DNA from: Candidatus Phosphitivorax anaerolimi
GTDB lineage: Bacteria; Desulfobacterota; Desulfomonilia; UBA1062
DNA: 64,000 nt
Reading direction: 5' to 3'
Assembly (NCBI GenBank): GCA_001896555.1
Contig: MPOS01000034.1
Location: 233,315-297,314, forward strand
Below the pieces are notes generated by a model, which ran no database searches, was not told where the DNA came from, and worked only from the letters and a program-made list of their open reading frames with translations. This document shows, piece by piece, positions 26,719 through 35,065 of this stretch. Made by a program: the position numbers and the translations under genes. Within the stretch, counting starts at the first letter, position 1; every line of letters starts with the position of its first letter.

Positions 26719-26758
26719 TTGACCCATATACGAAAATGAACTAAACTGACTAGTCAGT
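26719..26758 (+). promoter_or_regulatory. Promoter of the TetR-exporter operon with overlapping 14-bp operator palindrome
   Basis: TTGACC (26719-26724), 17-bp spacer, TAAACT (26742-26747). The perfect palindrome ACTGACTAGTCAGT (26745-26758) covers the end of the -10 box and the likely start point. The position fits autorepression by the TetR protein encoded from 26781. Confidence 0.7.
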
Positions 26759-26780
26759 ATGTTATGAATGAGGGAGGATT

Positions 26781-27428
26781 GTGAAAGGCCCCAGGGTGTC
26801 TTCTGAGATCAGGAAGCAGCAGATACTCGCTGCGGCCAAGCGCTGTTTCCAGCGCAAGGGATATGCCCAGACCACGATTGACGAGATCGCAGCCGAATAC
26901 GGCATGTCCAAGGGCAGCATCTACTGGCACTATCCATCGAAGAAGGCAGTGCTCATCGATCTGTTCCGGGTATTTGTCGAAGAGACCCTGAACAGGATAC
27001 TCACCGAAATCGGAAGCATCCGCTCGGCAAGAGACAGGATCACTGCCATTGGTGAGCACTTGGCCCGGTCTCTGCAAGAAGACATGGAACTCTACAGCGC
27101 GCTGATCGTGTTCTGGGAAAGCTCGTTTGTGGATGAATCCATCCGGGAGATGCTGCTGGATCAGTACCACCTCTACGACCGGATCTTAACCGGACTTCTC
27201 GATGACGGTGAACGTGCCGGCGAGTTTGTCGTTCCGGACAAGAAGATCTATTCCGCACTCATGATCGCCATGATGGAGGGGGTCATTGTCAGGCAGGTCC
27301 TGAGCAAGGACCTCGATCTGGCGGAGATCTGCCGGAGCGTCGCCGGCGTCATGAACAGGCTCCTGCCGGAAAAGGGAAGTAAAACAGCGCCTGCGGGGTC
27401 ACTGAACACCGGGAAAGACGAAGGATAA
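26781..27428 (+). CDS. TetR/AcrR-family transcriptional repressor
   Basis: 215 residues, starting at a GTG with a GGGAGG RBS. N-terminal helix-turn-helix (about 10-56): TTIDEIAAEYGMSKGSIYWHYPSKKAVL. The C-terminal ligand-binding half is divergent. It is the first gene of an operon with an adaptor and ABC exporter, so it probably represses them through the palindrome at 26745 until an exported compound binds. The nearest well-known arrangement is E. coli cecR-ybhGFSR. Confidence 0.9.
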   Translation: MKGPRVSSEIRKQQILAAAKRCFQRKGYAQTTIDEIAAEYGMSKGSIYWHYPSKKAVLIDLFRVFVEETLNRILTEIGSIRSARDRITAIGEHLARSLQEDMELYSALIVFWESSFVDESIREMLLDQYHLYDRILTGLLDDGERAGEFVVPDKKIYSALMIAMMEGVIVRQVLSKDLDLAEICRSVAGVMNRLLPEKGSKTAPAGSLNTGKDEG

Positions 27429-27548
27429 TCGAGCAGAGAACTCTGGCAGGCCTTTTTCATGGGCCTGCCGGGGGAACGGCTGCCGTTGCCCGCGACAGTT
27501 TTCATCGGGCGGACGTTTTATTCAACTGTTTTGGTACGGGGAGGGATC

Positions 27549-28520
27549 ATGTTGAGAGACAGGCGTTTTCTGAAGAGAGTTTCACTGGCGTGCATCGCCG
27601 TCCCCCTGGCGGGTGCGCTGGCGTATCATGTATTCCTTAAGGAAGACGGCAACGCTCTGCCGGCGGGGATTGCATACGGGAACGGGCGGCTGGAGGCGAC
27701 CGAGGTCGACATTGCCACCAAGACGCCCGGGCGGCTCGCAGAGGTGCTTGTCGATGAAGGAGACCTCGTGGAAGAGGGCCGGATCGTGGCCAAGATGGAC
27801 ACTACGGCCCTCGAGGCACAGCTCAGACAGGCAGAGGCCGAGGTGGCACGGCTCAGGCAGGCACGCCTGACCGCCATCTCCCGCGTTGAGGGGGCGAGGC
27901 TCAGGCTCGAGCTGGCCGATAAGGAGCTCAAGCGGTCGAAAAGCCTCTATGACCGGGGCGTTATGTCCGAGCAGCAGTATGACCGCGACCGGCTGGCGCA
28001 GCAGACGCTCAAGGTGGAGTACGAGGCGGCGAAATCGTCCGTTGCGGAGATCGAGGCTGCGATCGTATCAGCCGTTGCACAGACCGAACGCCTGAGGGCC
28101 GATATCAACGACTGCATGCTGAAATGCCCCATCAATGGACCGGTCCTCATCCGCCTTGCCGAGCCGGGCGAGGTTCTGCCCGTAGGCGGCAAGGTCCTGA
28201 CCATTGTGAATGTTCAGGACATCTATATGAATGTTTTTCTCTCGGAGCGGCTGGCAGGCATGGTCCCCTTGGGCACCGACGCAAAGGTCGTTCTGGACGC
28301 CATTCCGGACAGGCCGTTCGCGGCGCGGGTAGCCTATGTTTCAGAAAAGGCCCAGTTCACACCGAAAGAGGTGGAGGCTGCCGAAGAGCGTCAGAAACTT
28401 GTTTTCCGGGTGACCGTGAGCTTGTCAGAGTATGACGATCCCCGTCTGAAGCCCGGCATGCCCGGTGTCGTGTACATACGTATGGATCCTGCAGTCGACT
28501 GGCCGGAGAGGCTTAAATGA
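27549..28520 (+). CDS. HlyD-family periplasmic adaptor (membrane fusion) protein, YhiI/YbhG type
   Basis: 323 residues from the ATG at 27549 (GGGGAGGG RBS). N-terminal transmembrane anchor (about 8-28) and a split biotinyl-lipoyl domain: first half VDIATKTPGRLAEVLVDEGD, long alpha-hairpin (about 80-185), second half CPINGPVLIRLAEPGEVLPVGG. A beta-barrel follows and closes with KPGMPGVVYIRM. It would link the inner-membrane ABC transporter to an outer-membrane channel such as TolC, which is not encoded here. The stop overlaps the next start (ATGA). Confidence 0.9.
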   Translation: MLRDRRFLKRVSLACIAVPLAGALAYHVFLKEDGNALPAGIAYGNGRLEATEVDIATKTPGRLAEVLVDEGDLVEEGRIVAKMDTTALEAQLRQAEAEVARLRQARLTAISRVEGARLRLELADKELKRSKSLYDRGVMSEQQYDRDRLAQQTLKVEYEAAKSSVAEIEAAIVSAVAQTERLRADINDCMLKCPINGPVLIRLAEPGEVLPVGGKVLTIVNVQDIYMNVFLSERLAGMVPLGTDAKVVLDAIPDRPFAARVAYVSEKAQFTPKEVEAAEERQKLVFRVTVSLSEYDDPRLKPGMPGVVYIRMDPAVDWPERLK

Positions 28521-31273
28521 GCGGTTCTGCCGACGACCGCCGCACCATCGCGCGGATCAGGGGCCTTACGCACCGCTATGGCGGCAAGGTCGCCCTGAAC
28601 GGGATCGATCTCGACATCCCAGGCGCCTGCCAGGTTGGGTTCATCGGTCCCGACGGAGTGGGAAAATCCACCCTGCTCGGCATCATCGCCGGCCAGAAGA
28701 AGATCCAGCAGGGATCGGTGTCGGTCCTGGACGGCGACATGCGCTCCGGCATTCACCGGCGCGGAGTTTGCTCCGACATCGCCTACATCCCTCAGGGCCT
28801 GGGCCAGAATCTCTACGCAACCCTTTCGGTAAATGAGAACGTCGATTTTTTCGGCCGCCTCTTCGGTTTTACCTCAACGGAGCGGCTGGAGCGTATACAG
28901 CGCCTCCTCGAGGCGACGAACCTCTTGCCCTTTGCAGACAGGCCCGCGGGACAGCTTTCCGGAGGCATGAAGCAGAAGCTGGGCCTGTGCTGCGCCCTGA
29001 TCCACGATCCTCAGCTGCTCATCATGGACGAGCCCACAACCGGGGTCGATCCGCTGTCACGACGGCAGTTCTGGGAACTCGTCAAGGACATGAGTATGCA
29101 CTGCGGGGGTATGAGCATTCTCATCGCAACCGCATACATGGAGGAGGCGGAACACCTCGACTGGCTGGTCATGATGGAGGGAGGGCGCGTCCTTGCCAGC
29201 GGAACGCCCGCGGAATTGAAGGCGAGGACCGGCACGGCCACCATCGAGGAGGCCTACATCGCCCTGCTGCCCGAAGAGATGCGCTACGGCCACCGTGTCT
29301 TCACGGCCCCGCCGCCCATATGTTCCGATAGTGGCTCTGCAATCGAGGCCAGCGGCCTCACCAAACGATTCGGAGATTTCACTGCCGTGGACGATGTCTC
29401 CTTTTCCATCCCCCGGGGCGAGATCTTCGGCTTCGTGGGCTCCAACGGGTGCGGAAAGACCACGACCATGAAGATGCTCACCGGGCTGCTGAGGCCGACC
29501 GAGGGCGAGGCCTTCCTGTTCGGGCGCCCGGTAGAGGCCGGGAGCATCGAGATCAAGAAACGCATCGGGTACATGTCGCAGACGTTTTCGCTCTACGGCG
29601 AGCTGACGGTCCGGCAGAACCTGGATATGCACGCCCACCTCTTCGATCTGCCCATGGACGAGGTGCCTGCCCGGGTCGCAGAGATGGCCGAGCAGTTCGG
29701 GCTCACCGAGGTCATAGACGACCGGACCGATCGTCTCCCTCTCGGCATGCGGCAGCGCCTCTCGCTTGCGGTGGCGGCCATTCATTCTCCGGAGATACTC
29801 ATTCTCGACGAGCCTACCTCGGGCGTCGATCCGGTGGCCCGGGACCACTTCTGGGAGATCCTCATCAGGTTTTCCCGCGAGCACGGTGTGACGATCTTCG
29901 TGACCACCCACTACATGAACGAGGCAGCGCGGTGCGACCGGGTGGCGCTCATGAGCATGGGCCGGGTCCTGGCCTGTGCATCCCCTGCCGAGCTCATCGC
30001 CAGGCGCGGCTGCACAACCCTCGAGGAGGCGTTCATCAGGTACATGGAGGATGACATCAAGATGCGCTCAAGTATGCCGGAGGCCGATGACGAGCCCAGA
30101 AGCATCCCCTTCATGGTCGCATCTGAACGAAAACGCACGCAGGGGGGGCTCTTCGACACGGGCCGGCTTGCAGCCCTTGCCCGGAGAGAAACCATGGAGC
30201 TCTTCCGCGACCCGGTGAGGCTCATTACCTCTTTCATCATCACGCCCTTCCTTCTCATCGTGTTCGGATTCGGCATCTCAACGGACATCGAGAACATCAA
30301 CTTCAACATCCTGGATTATGATCAGAAGCTCTGGGGCCGGGATTATCTTGAGTACTACTTGGGGTCACGCATCTTCAACGAACAGCCCGCCATACGCTCC
30401 CATCCGGAGATCGAAAAGGGGTTCCAGGAGAGCGAGTTCACCTTTGTGATCGAGATCCCGCCTGGGTTTGAAAAGGGCATCAAGCGTGGCAGAAGCCCTG
30501 AGGTGGGGGTCTGGATCGACGGGACCATGCCGTTTCGTGCCGAGACAGCGAAAAACTATGTCGAGACAGTGCATCTGTCCTATCTCACCGACCTGGCCGA
30601 TCTGTCCCCGATGCCGGTCGAGTTCTCGCACGCAAACATCGAGCCCCGATACTGGTACAATCCCCGCGTGATGAGCCGCTTTTCCGTCGTGCCCGGGCTC
30701 ATGGCAGTCGTGCTCCTGCTCGTCCCCTCCATGCTCACGGCAATCGGCGTGGTGAGGGAGAAAGAGCTGGGGTCCATCTCGAACTTCTATTCGAGCCCCA
30801 TGACACGCCTGGAGTACCTCTGGGGAAAGCAGATCCCCTACATCGTACTGAACTTCATCAGCTTTCTCATCCTGGTGGCCGTGATCCTGTTCCTGTTCCG
30901 GATCCCCTTCAAGGGAAGCGCCGCCGCACTGGCGCTGGGCGCGCTGCTGTATATCATCACGAGCACCAGCATCGGTCTTCTGATCTCCACCTTCACCCGG
31001 ACACAGATAGCGGCGCTCGTGGCTGCCTTTGCCCTCACGCTTGTCCCCTCCTTCGAGTTTTCGGGCCTCACCACACCGGTATCCGCCCTTACGGGCGGTG
31101 CGCAGGTCATGTCGTGGATCTTTCCTGCACGATATTTCCTGAGCATCAGTGTCGGGACCTTCACCAAGGGCATCGGGTTTGCGGAGCTCGCCTGGAACTT
31201 TGCCTATCTCATCGGGTACTACATCGCCGTACAGTCCCTGACGGTCTATTTATTGAAGAAGCAGGAGCCGTGA
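28517..31273 (+). CDS. ABC exporter fusion: two ATPase domains plus ABC-2 permease (RbbA/YhiH type)
   Basis: 918 residues. ATPase 1 (about 10-240): Walker A GPDGVGKST, signature LSGGMKQKL, Walker B LLIMDEPTTGVDP. ATPase 2 (about 275-500): GSNGCGKTTTM, signature-like LPLGMRQRLSLA, ILILDEPTSGVDP. An ABC-2 permease domain follows from about 555, with one helix near 575-595, a large periplasmic region, and five to six helices in 725-910. The layout matches E. coli RbbA/YhiH, which joins YbhF- and YbhS-like parts. It should export a drug-like or lipid-like compound with the adaptor upstream and the permease downstream. The substrate is unknown. Confidence 0.92.
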   Translation: MSGSADDRRTIARIRGLTHRYGGKVALNGIDLDIPGACQVGFIGPDGVGKSTLLGIIAGQKKIQQGSVSVLDGDMRSGIHRRGVCSDIAYIPQGLGQNLYATLSVNENVDFFGRLFGFTSTERLERIQRLLEATNLLPFADRPAGQLSGGMKQKLGLCCALIHDPQLLIMDEPTTGVDPLSRRQFWELVKDMSMHCGGMSILIATAYMEEAEHLDWLVMMEGGRVLASGTPAELKARTGTATIEEAYIALLPEEMRYGHRVFTAPPPICSDSGSAIEASGLTKRFGDFTAVDDVSFSIPRGEIFGFVGSNGCGKTTTMKMLTGLLRPTEGEAFLFGRPVEAGSIEIKKRIGYMSQTFSLYGELTVRQNLDMHAHLFDLPMDEVPARVAEMAEQFGLTEVIDDRTDRLPLGMRQRLSLAVAAIHSPEILILDEPTSGVDPVARDHFWEILIRFSREHGVTIFVTTHYMNEAARCDRVALMSMGRVLACASPAELIARRGCTTLEEAFIRYMEDDIKMRSSMPEADDEPRSIPFMVASERKRTQGGLFDTGRLAALARRETMELFRDPVRLITSFIITPFLLIVFGFGISTDIENINFNILDYDQKLWGRDYLEYYLGSRIFNEQPAIRSHPEIEKGFQESEFTFVIEIPPGFEKGIKRGRSPEVGVWIDGTMPFRAETAKNYVETVHLSYLTDLADLSPMPVEFSHANIEPRYWYNPRVMSRFSVVPGLMAVVLLLVPSMLTAIGVVREKELGSISNFYSSPMTRLEYLWGKQIPYIVLNFISFLILVAVILFLFRIPFKGSAAALALGALLYIITSTSIGLLISTFTRTQIAALVAAFALTLVPSFEFSGLTTPVSALTGGAQVMSWIFPARYFLSISVGTFTKGIGFAELAWNFAYLIGYYIAVQSLTVYLLKKQEP

Positions 31274-31274
31274 C

Positions 31275-32393
31275 ATGAAGAGAAAGGTCTGGCACATCTA
31301 CCGGCTCGGACTCAAGGAGCTCATCAGCTTCCGCTACGACTTTGTGCTGGTCGCCCTGGTCATATACTGCTTCACGGTCATGATCATCGTCCCCTCCAAG
31401 GGCACGGGCCTCCAGGTGCGCAACTCCTCGGTGGCCTATGTTGACGAGGATTGCTCCGCCCTGTCTGCACGGATCATAGACGCCATACAAGAGCCGCATT
31501 TCAAGAAACCCCGTGCCATTGCATATTCCGAGATCGACCGGGTCCTCGACAACGCCGAGTGCATCTTCGTCATCCATATCCCGCGCGGGTTCCAGCGGGA
31601 CGTGCTGGCGGGAAAGAACCCAGGGGTCCGCATAGATGTCGACGCCACGGCCATCGGCCATGCCAGGCTCGGGGCAGGCTACCTCATGAGGATCATCGAC
31701 GATGAGATCAACACCTTCGTGACCGGTGTAAGCACCGAAGCCGACTTGCCCATCCGGCTGGTCACCCGTGTGCTCTACAACCAGAACCGGGAAAGCTCGT
31801 GGTATATGAGTGTCGTGTTCCTCACCCAGATGATCACCATGCTGTCCATCGTCCTGCCCACTGCGGCCCTGATCAAGGAGAAGGAGCGCGGCACCGTGGA
31901 GCATCTGCTCGTCATGCCGCTGCTCCCTGTGGAGATCACCATCGCAAAGGTCTGGGCCAACAGCTTCATCGTTGCCACCGGGGCCATGTTCTCACTCTTC
32001 TTTGCCGTAAAGGGGGTCATCGGAGCGCCGATCCACGGCTCCACCGCCCTCTTTCTCTTCGGCACCGTCGTGTTTCTCTATGCAGCCACCGAGCTCGGGG
32101 TGTTCCTTGCGACCATTGCCAAGAACATGCCCCAGGCAGGGCTCTTGAGCATGCCCATCATTGTTCCCATAGGAATGCTGCACGGCGGGACCACACCCTT
32201 GGAGTCCATGCCGCCGCTTTTGCAGAACATCATGCAGTTCGCGCCGACCACCCACTACATGGAGTTCTGTGCGCGGGTCCTGTTCAAGGATGCCGGGCTC
32301 GGCACAGTCTGGCAGCAGCTCGTTGCCATGGCTCTCATCGGCACGGTGCTGTTCATCGGGGCCATGTACCGGTTCAAGGCCACATTCCGGTAA
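31275..32393 (+). CDS. ABC-2 type transporter permease (YhhJ/YbhR type)
   Basis: 372 residues. One N-terminal transmembrane helix (about 20-42), a periplasmic domain to about 175, then five or six helices. The ABC-2 pattern includes ALIKEKERGTVEHLLVMPLLPVEITIAK. It begins 1 bp after the fused ATPase-permease stop and pairs with that permease half. No terminator is obvious after it; the 32394-32584 gap holds no gene. Confidence 0.9.
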   Translation: MKRKVWHIYRLGLKELISFRYDFVLVALVIYCFTVMIIVPSKGTGLQVRNSSVAYVDEDCSALSARIIDAIQEPHFKKPRAIAYSEIDRVLDNAECIFVIHIPRGFQRDVLAGKNPGVRIDVDATAIGHARLGAGYLMRIIDDEINTFVTGVSTEADLPIRLVTRVLYNQNRESSWYMSVVFLTQMITMLSIVLPTAALIKEKERGTVEHLLVMPLLPVEITIAKVWANSFIVATGAMFSLFFAVKGVIGAPIHGSTALFLFGTVVFLYAATELGVFLATIAKNMPQAGLLSMPIIVPIGMLHGGTTPLESMPPLLQNIMQFAPTTHYMEFCARVLFKDAGLGTVWQQLVAMALIGTVLFIGAMYRFKATFR

Positions 32394-32584
32394 GGGCGCT
32401 TCTTGAGTTTCCTGAACAGGGCTTGGAATGGTTCGTCTTTCTTGGCGGCATCTCGCTCACGGTAAAAAAGAGCCCGCTCGATTCCCCTGCAATGGCTTGC
32501 CATCCATGAAGCGGCAGAGGTAGGATAGCTACTGCCCCGCAGTATCGGAAAACATGACAGGCGAGGCTAAAGGGACGGCAAGAC

Positions 32585-33967
32585 ATGAAGGGAAAACGGG
32601 TGCTCCTGGTCAACCCATGGATCTATGACTTTGCAGCGTACGACCTGTGGGCAAAGCCGCTGGGGCTCCTCTATCTGGGGTCGCTCCTCAAGCTCAACGG
32701 GTGCGAGGTGTCCTTTGTGGACTGCCTCAAGGCGCCCCACGAACAGATGAGCGGGAAGCCTCCCAAGGTGCATCCGGGCGGGCGCGGCAAGTTCTATCGC
32801 CAGATCGTGGATTCTCCTGCTCCCCTGAAAGGATTTCACCGGCGATACGGCAGGTACGGCATCAGCCGGGAGGCGTTTTTCCATGATCTCGAACTGATAG
32901 AAGAGCCGAATGCGGTCCTGATCACCTCGGGGATGACCTACTGGTATCCGGGAGTGCACGAGACGATTACGTGCGTGCGGGAGGCCTTTCCCGGGGCCGT
33001 GATCCTGCTGGGAGGAATCTATGCGACCCTGTGCAGCAACCACGCCCGGGAACACTCAGGCGCCGACCATGTCCTGTGCGGGGAGGGCGAGCTTGAGGTC
33101 CTGCAGGCACTCGGCAGGCTCTGGGGGACAAGCCCGGAGTTTTATCCTGACATGGCGAATCTCGACAGCCTCCCCTATCCCCTGTTCGACCTCGTTGAGC
33201 CCTTGAGGTATGTCTGCATCCAGACCTCACGGGGGTGCCCGTTTCGCTGCACCTACTGCGCCTCACACCTGCTCGCATCCGGCCTGCGCACGAGAGATCC
33301 GCTCAAGGCGGCCGATGAGGTCGAGCACTGGCACCGGCGACACCGGGTAGCTGATTTCGCCCTGTATGACGACGCCTTTCTCTTCCAGAGCAGGAGGCTC
33401 GCCCTGCCGTTCATGAGAGAAATCATCCGGAGGCGGCTTGACGTCCGGTTCCACTGCCCCAATGCCCTGCACGCTCGATACCTGAGCCGGGAGGTGGCTT
33501 CAGCCATGAAGGAAAGCGGGTTTGCCACCATACGGCTCGGCCTGGAGACCTCGGACCCCGCCCTGCAGGAAGCTACCGGCGGGAAGATCTCCAACGATGA
33601 GTTCTTGAGGGCGCTGGAAAACCTCACCCGCGCGGGATTCGACCCCTCGGACATCGGGGTGTATATCCTCTGCGGCCTGCCGGGCCAGCATGCGCGGGAG
33701 GTCCTCGATGCCGTCGAGTTTGTCAGGAGTTCGGGCGCCAGACCGGTCATCGCCGAGTATTCGCCTCTGCCCGGCACCGGCATGTGGGATGAGGCCCTAC
33801 GGATGAGCAGATATCCTCTGGACGAAGACCCCCTGTTCCACAACAACACGCTGCTTCCCTGCGCCTGGGAGGGGCTCGATCTGTCCATGTACCGGGATAT
33901 CAGGCTCGCAGCCGCGCGCGGCGCATCCTCTGCAGAGGTGGCGGGAGAGGAAACCGGCACGGAATGA
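32585..33967 (+). CDS. B12-binding-type radical SAM protein of unknown substrate
   Basis: 460 residues. The N-terminal part (about 1-190) looks like the cobalamin-binding Rossmann domain found in many radical SAM enzymes (VLLVNPW, KPLGLLYLGSLLKLNG, VILLGGIYATLCSNHA, DHVLCGEGE), though it lacks a clear DxHxxG. The radical SAM core follows with SRGCPFRCTYCASH (CxxxCxxC near residue 222), RLGLETSDPALQEATGG and a SPLPGTGM-like end. Such proteins methylate or rearrange lipids, cofactors or peptides. It stands alone between an exporter operon and a convergent pair, so the substrate cannot be guessed. Confidence 0.85.
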   Translation: MKGKRVLLVNPWIYDFAAYDLWAKPLGLLYLGSLLKLNGCEVSFVDCLKAPHEQMSGKPPKVHPGGRGKFYRQIVDSPAPLKGFHRRYGRYGISREAFFHDLELIEEPNAVLITSGMTYWYPGVHETITCVREAFPGAVILLGGIYATLCSNHAREHSGADHVLCGEGELEVLQALGRLWGTSPEFYPDMANLDSLPYPLFDLVEPLRYVCIQTSRGCPFRCTYCASHLLASGLRTRDPLKAADEVEHWHRRHRVADFALYDDAFLFQSRRLALPFMREIIRRRLDVRFHCPNALHARYLSREVASAMKESGFATIRLGLETSDPALQEATGGKISNDEFLRALENLTRAGFDPSDIGVYILCGLPGQHAREVLDAVEFVRSSGARPVIAEYSPLPGTGMWDEALRMSRYPLDEDPLFHNNTLLPCAWEGLDLSMYRDIRLAAARGASSAEVAGEETGTE

Positions 33968-33989
33968 TCCGGCGTCCGGTCAGGTAATT

Positions 33990-34010
33990 CCCCTGGCCTC
34001 AAGGGGTTTT
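33990..34010 (+). terminator. Probable Rho-independent terminator after the radical SAM gene
   Basis: CCCCT (33990-33994) and AGGGG (34002-34006) around a 7-nt loop, followed by TTTT. It lies 22 nt after the stop. A second hairpin-rich stretch near 34085-34105 may serve the convergent gene. Confidence 0.5.
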
Positions 34011-34120
34011 CCGTCCGCCCATGGCGATAAGCCAAAGCCGGACAAACGCCGCGGCCGGGAGAGGCGCTTGTCATACGTCTTCCCGGATGCCGGGCTTCCC
34101 GGGGTTTTCACGGGAGGTGA

Positions 34121-35065
34121 TCAGACCACCGCGCCCCGCGCCTCGATGCCCTTGATGATGGCCGTGATGACCTCGTTTACGGGCGTGGGCACCGAGAGAT
34201 CCTTTCCATAGCGCACGATGGCGCCGTTTAGGGCATCGATCTCGGTCAGGTTCCCCCGGTCCAGGTCCTGGAGCATGGACGACCGGTGGGCAGCGGTGGG
34301 CGGGAGCTGCTCTTCCATGAGAAACCGGTAGTATTCCTCAGGCCCTGCATGGGGAAGCGCAACCCCCTTGGCCTTGGCTACGGCGAAGATCTCGGAAATG
34401 ATCCGACGCAGGGTTTCGCGCAGCTCGGGCACGGTCTCAAGATGTCCGTACGGTACGTTCAGTATGGCACCCAGGGCATTCAGCGAGCAGTTGTAGAGGA
34501 CCTTGCCCCACAGGGACGATTCGATGTGGTCGCTCAACGCGGTCGGGATGCCGGCCTGGTTGAAGTCGTCGGCAACCTGACGGATCCTCTCTTCGGGCAC
34601 GTCGCCCGAGGGGCTCCCCAGCAGCACCTTGTCCGCATAGACCGTGACGCGCGCAATGCCCGGCTCCTCGATTTCGGCCCCGAAGATCACCCGGGCCCCC
34701 ACGGTCCGTTTCCACTCCACGACCCGAGCGATCGCCTCCCAGTTCCCCAGGCCATTTTGGATAGAGAACACCAGGGTGTGGTCATGCATGAAGGGCAGGG
34801 CCTGCTGAATCACCCGGCAGGTGTTATAGGACTTCACGCTCAGGAGTATGATATCGAATTTCCCTTGGAGCCCCTGCACGCCGTAGAAGGCTCTGACCTC
34901 CGGGATCACGTGATCCCCCCAGATACCTTTGATGGTGAGGCCGCGGTCCTGCATGGCCTTCAGATGATCGTCGAGGCCTACGAAGACGACCTCGTGCCCC
35001 TTCTCGGCCAGCAGGCCTCCGAAGACACTCCCCAGGGCGCCTGCGCCCATGACGAGGTAGTTCAT
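34121..35065 (-). CDS. 2-dehydropantoate 2-reductase (ketopantoate reductase) family protein
   Basis: 314 residues from the ATG at 35065 (GGGAGG RBS). N-terminal NADPH-binding fold MGAGALGSVFGGLLAEKGHEV; central VKSYNT and FSIQNGLGNWE; C-terminal family motif SSLWGKVLYNCSLNALGAI with the catalytic lysine, and DRGNLTEIDALNGAIV. Ketopantoate reductase makes pantoate for CoA, but many family members act on other 2-keto acids. Its start overlaps the stop of the NDP-forming acyl-CoA synthetase gene by 4 bp, so the two are co-translated. This raises the alternative that it serves an acyl-CoA pathway. Confidence 0.85.
   Translation of the reverse strand: MNYLVMGAGALGSVFGGLLAEKGHEVVFVGLDDHLKAMQDRGLTIKGIWGDHVIPEVRAFYGVQGLQGKFDIILLSVKSYNTCRVIQQALPFMHDHTLVFSIQNGLGNWEAIARVVEWKRTVGARVIFGAEIEEPGIARVTVYADKVLLGSPSGDVPEERIRQVADDFNQAGIPTALSDHIESSLWGKVLYNCSLNALGAILNVPYGHLETVPELRETLRRIISEIFAVAKAKGVALPHAGPEEYYRFLMEEQLPPTAAHRSSMLQDLDRGNLTEIDALNGAIVRYGKDLSVPTPVNEVITAIIKGIEARGAVV

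Noticed and set aside
32520..32584. Possible cobalamin riboswitch before the radical SAM gene (ACTGCCCCGCAGT-like stretch)
   Set aside because: Only a short resemblance to the conserved B12-box region; other conserved blocks are absent.
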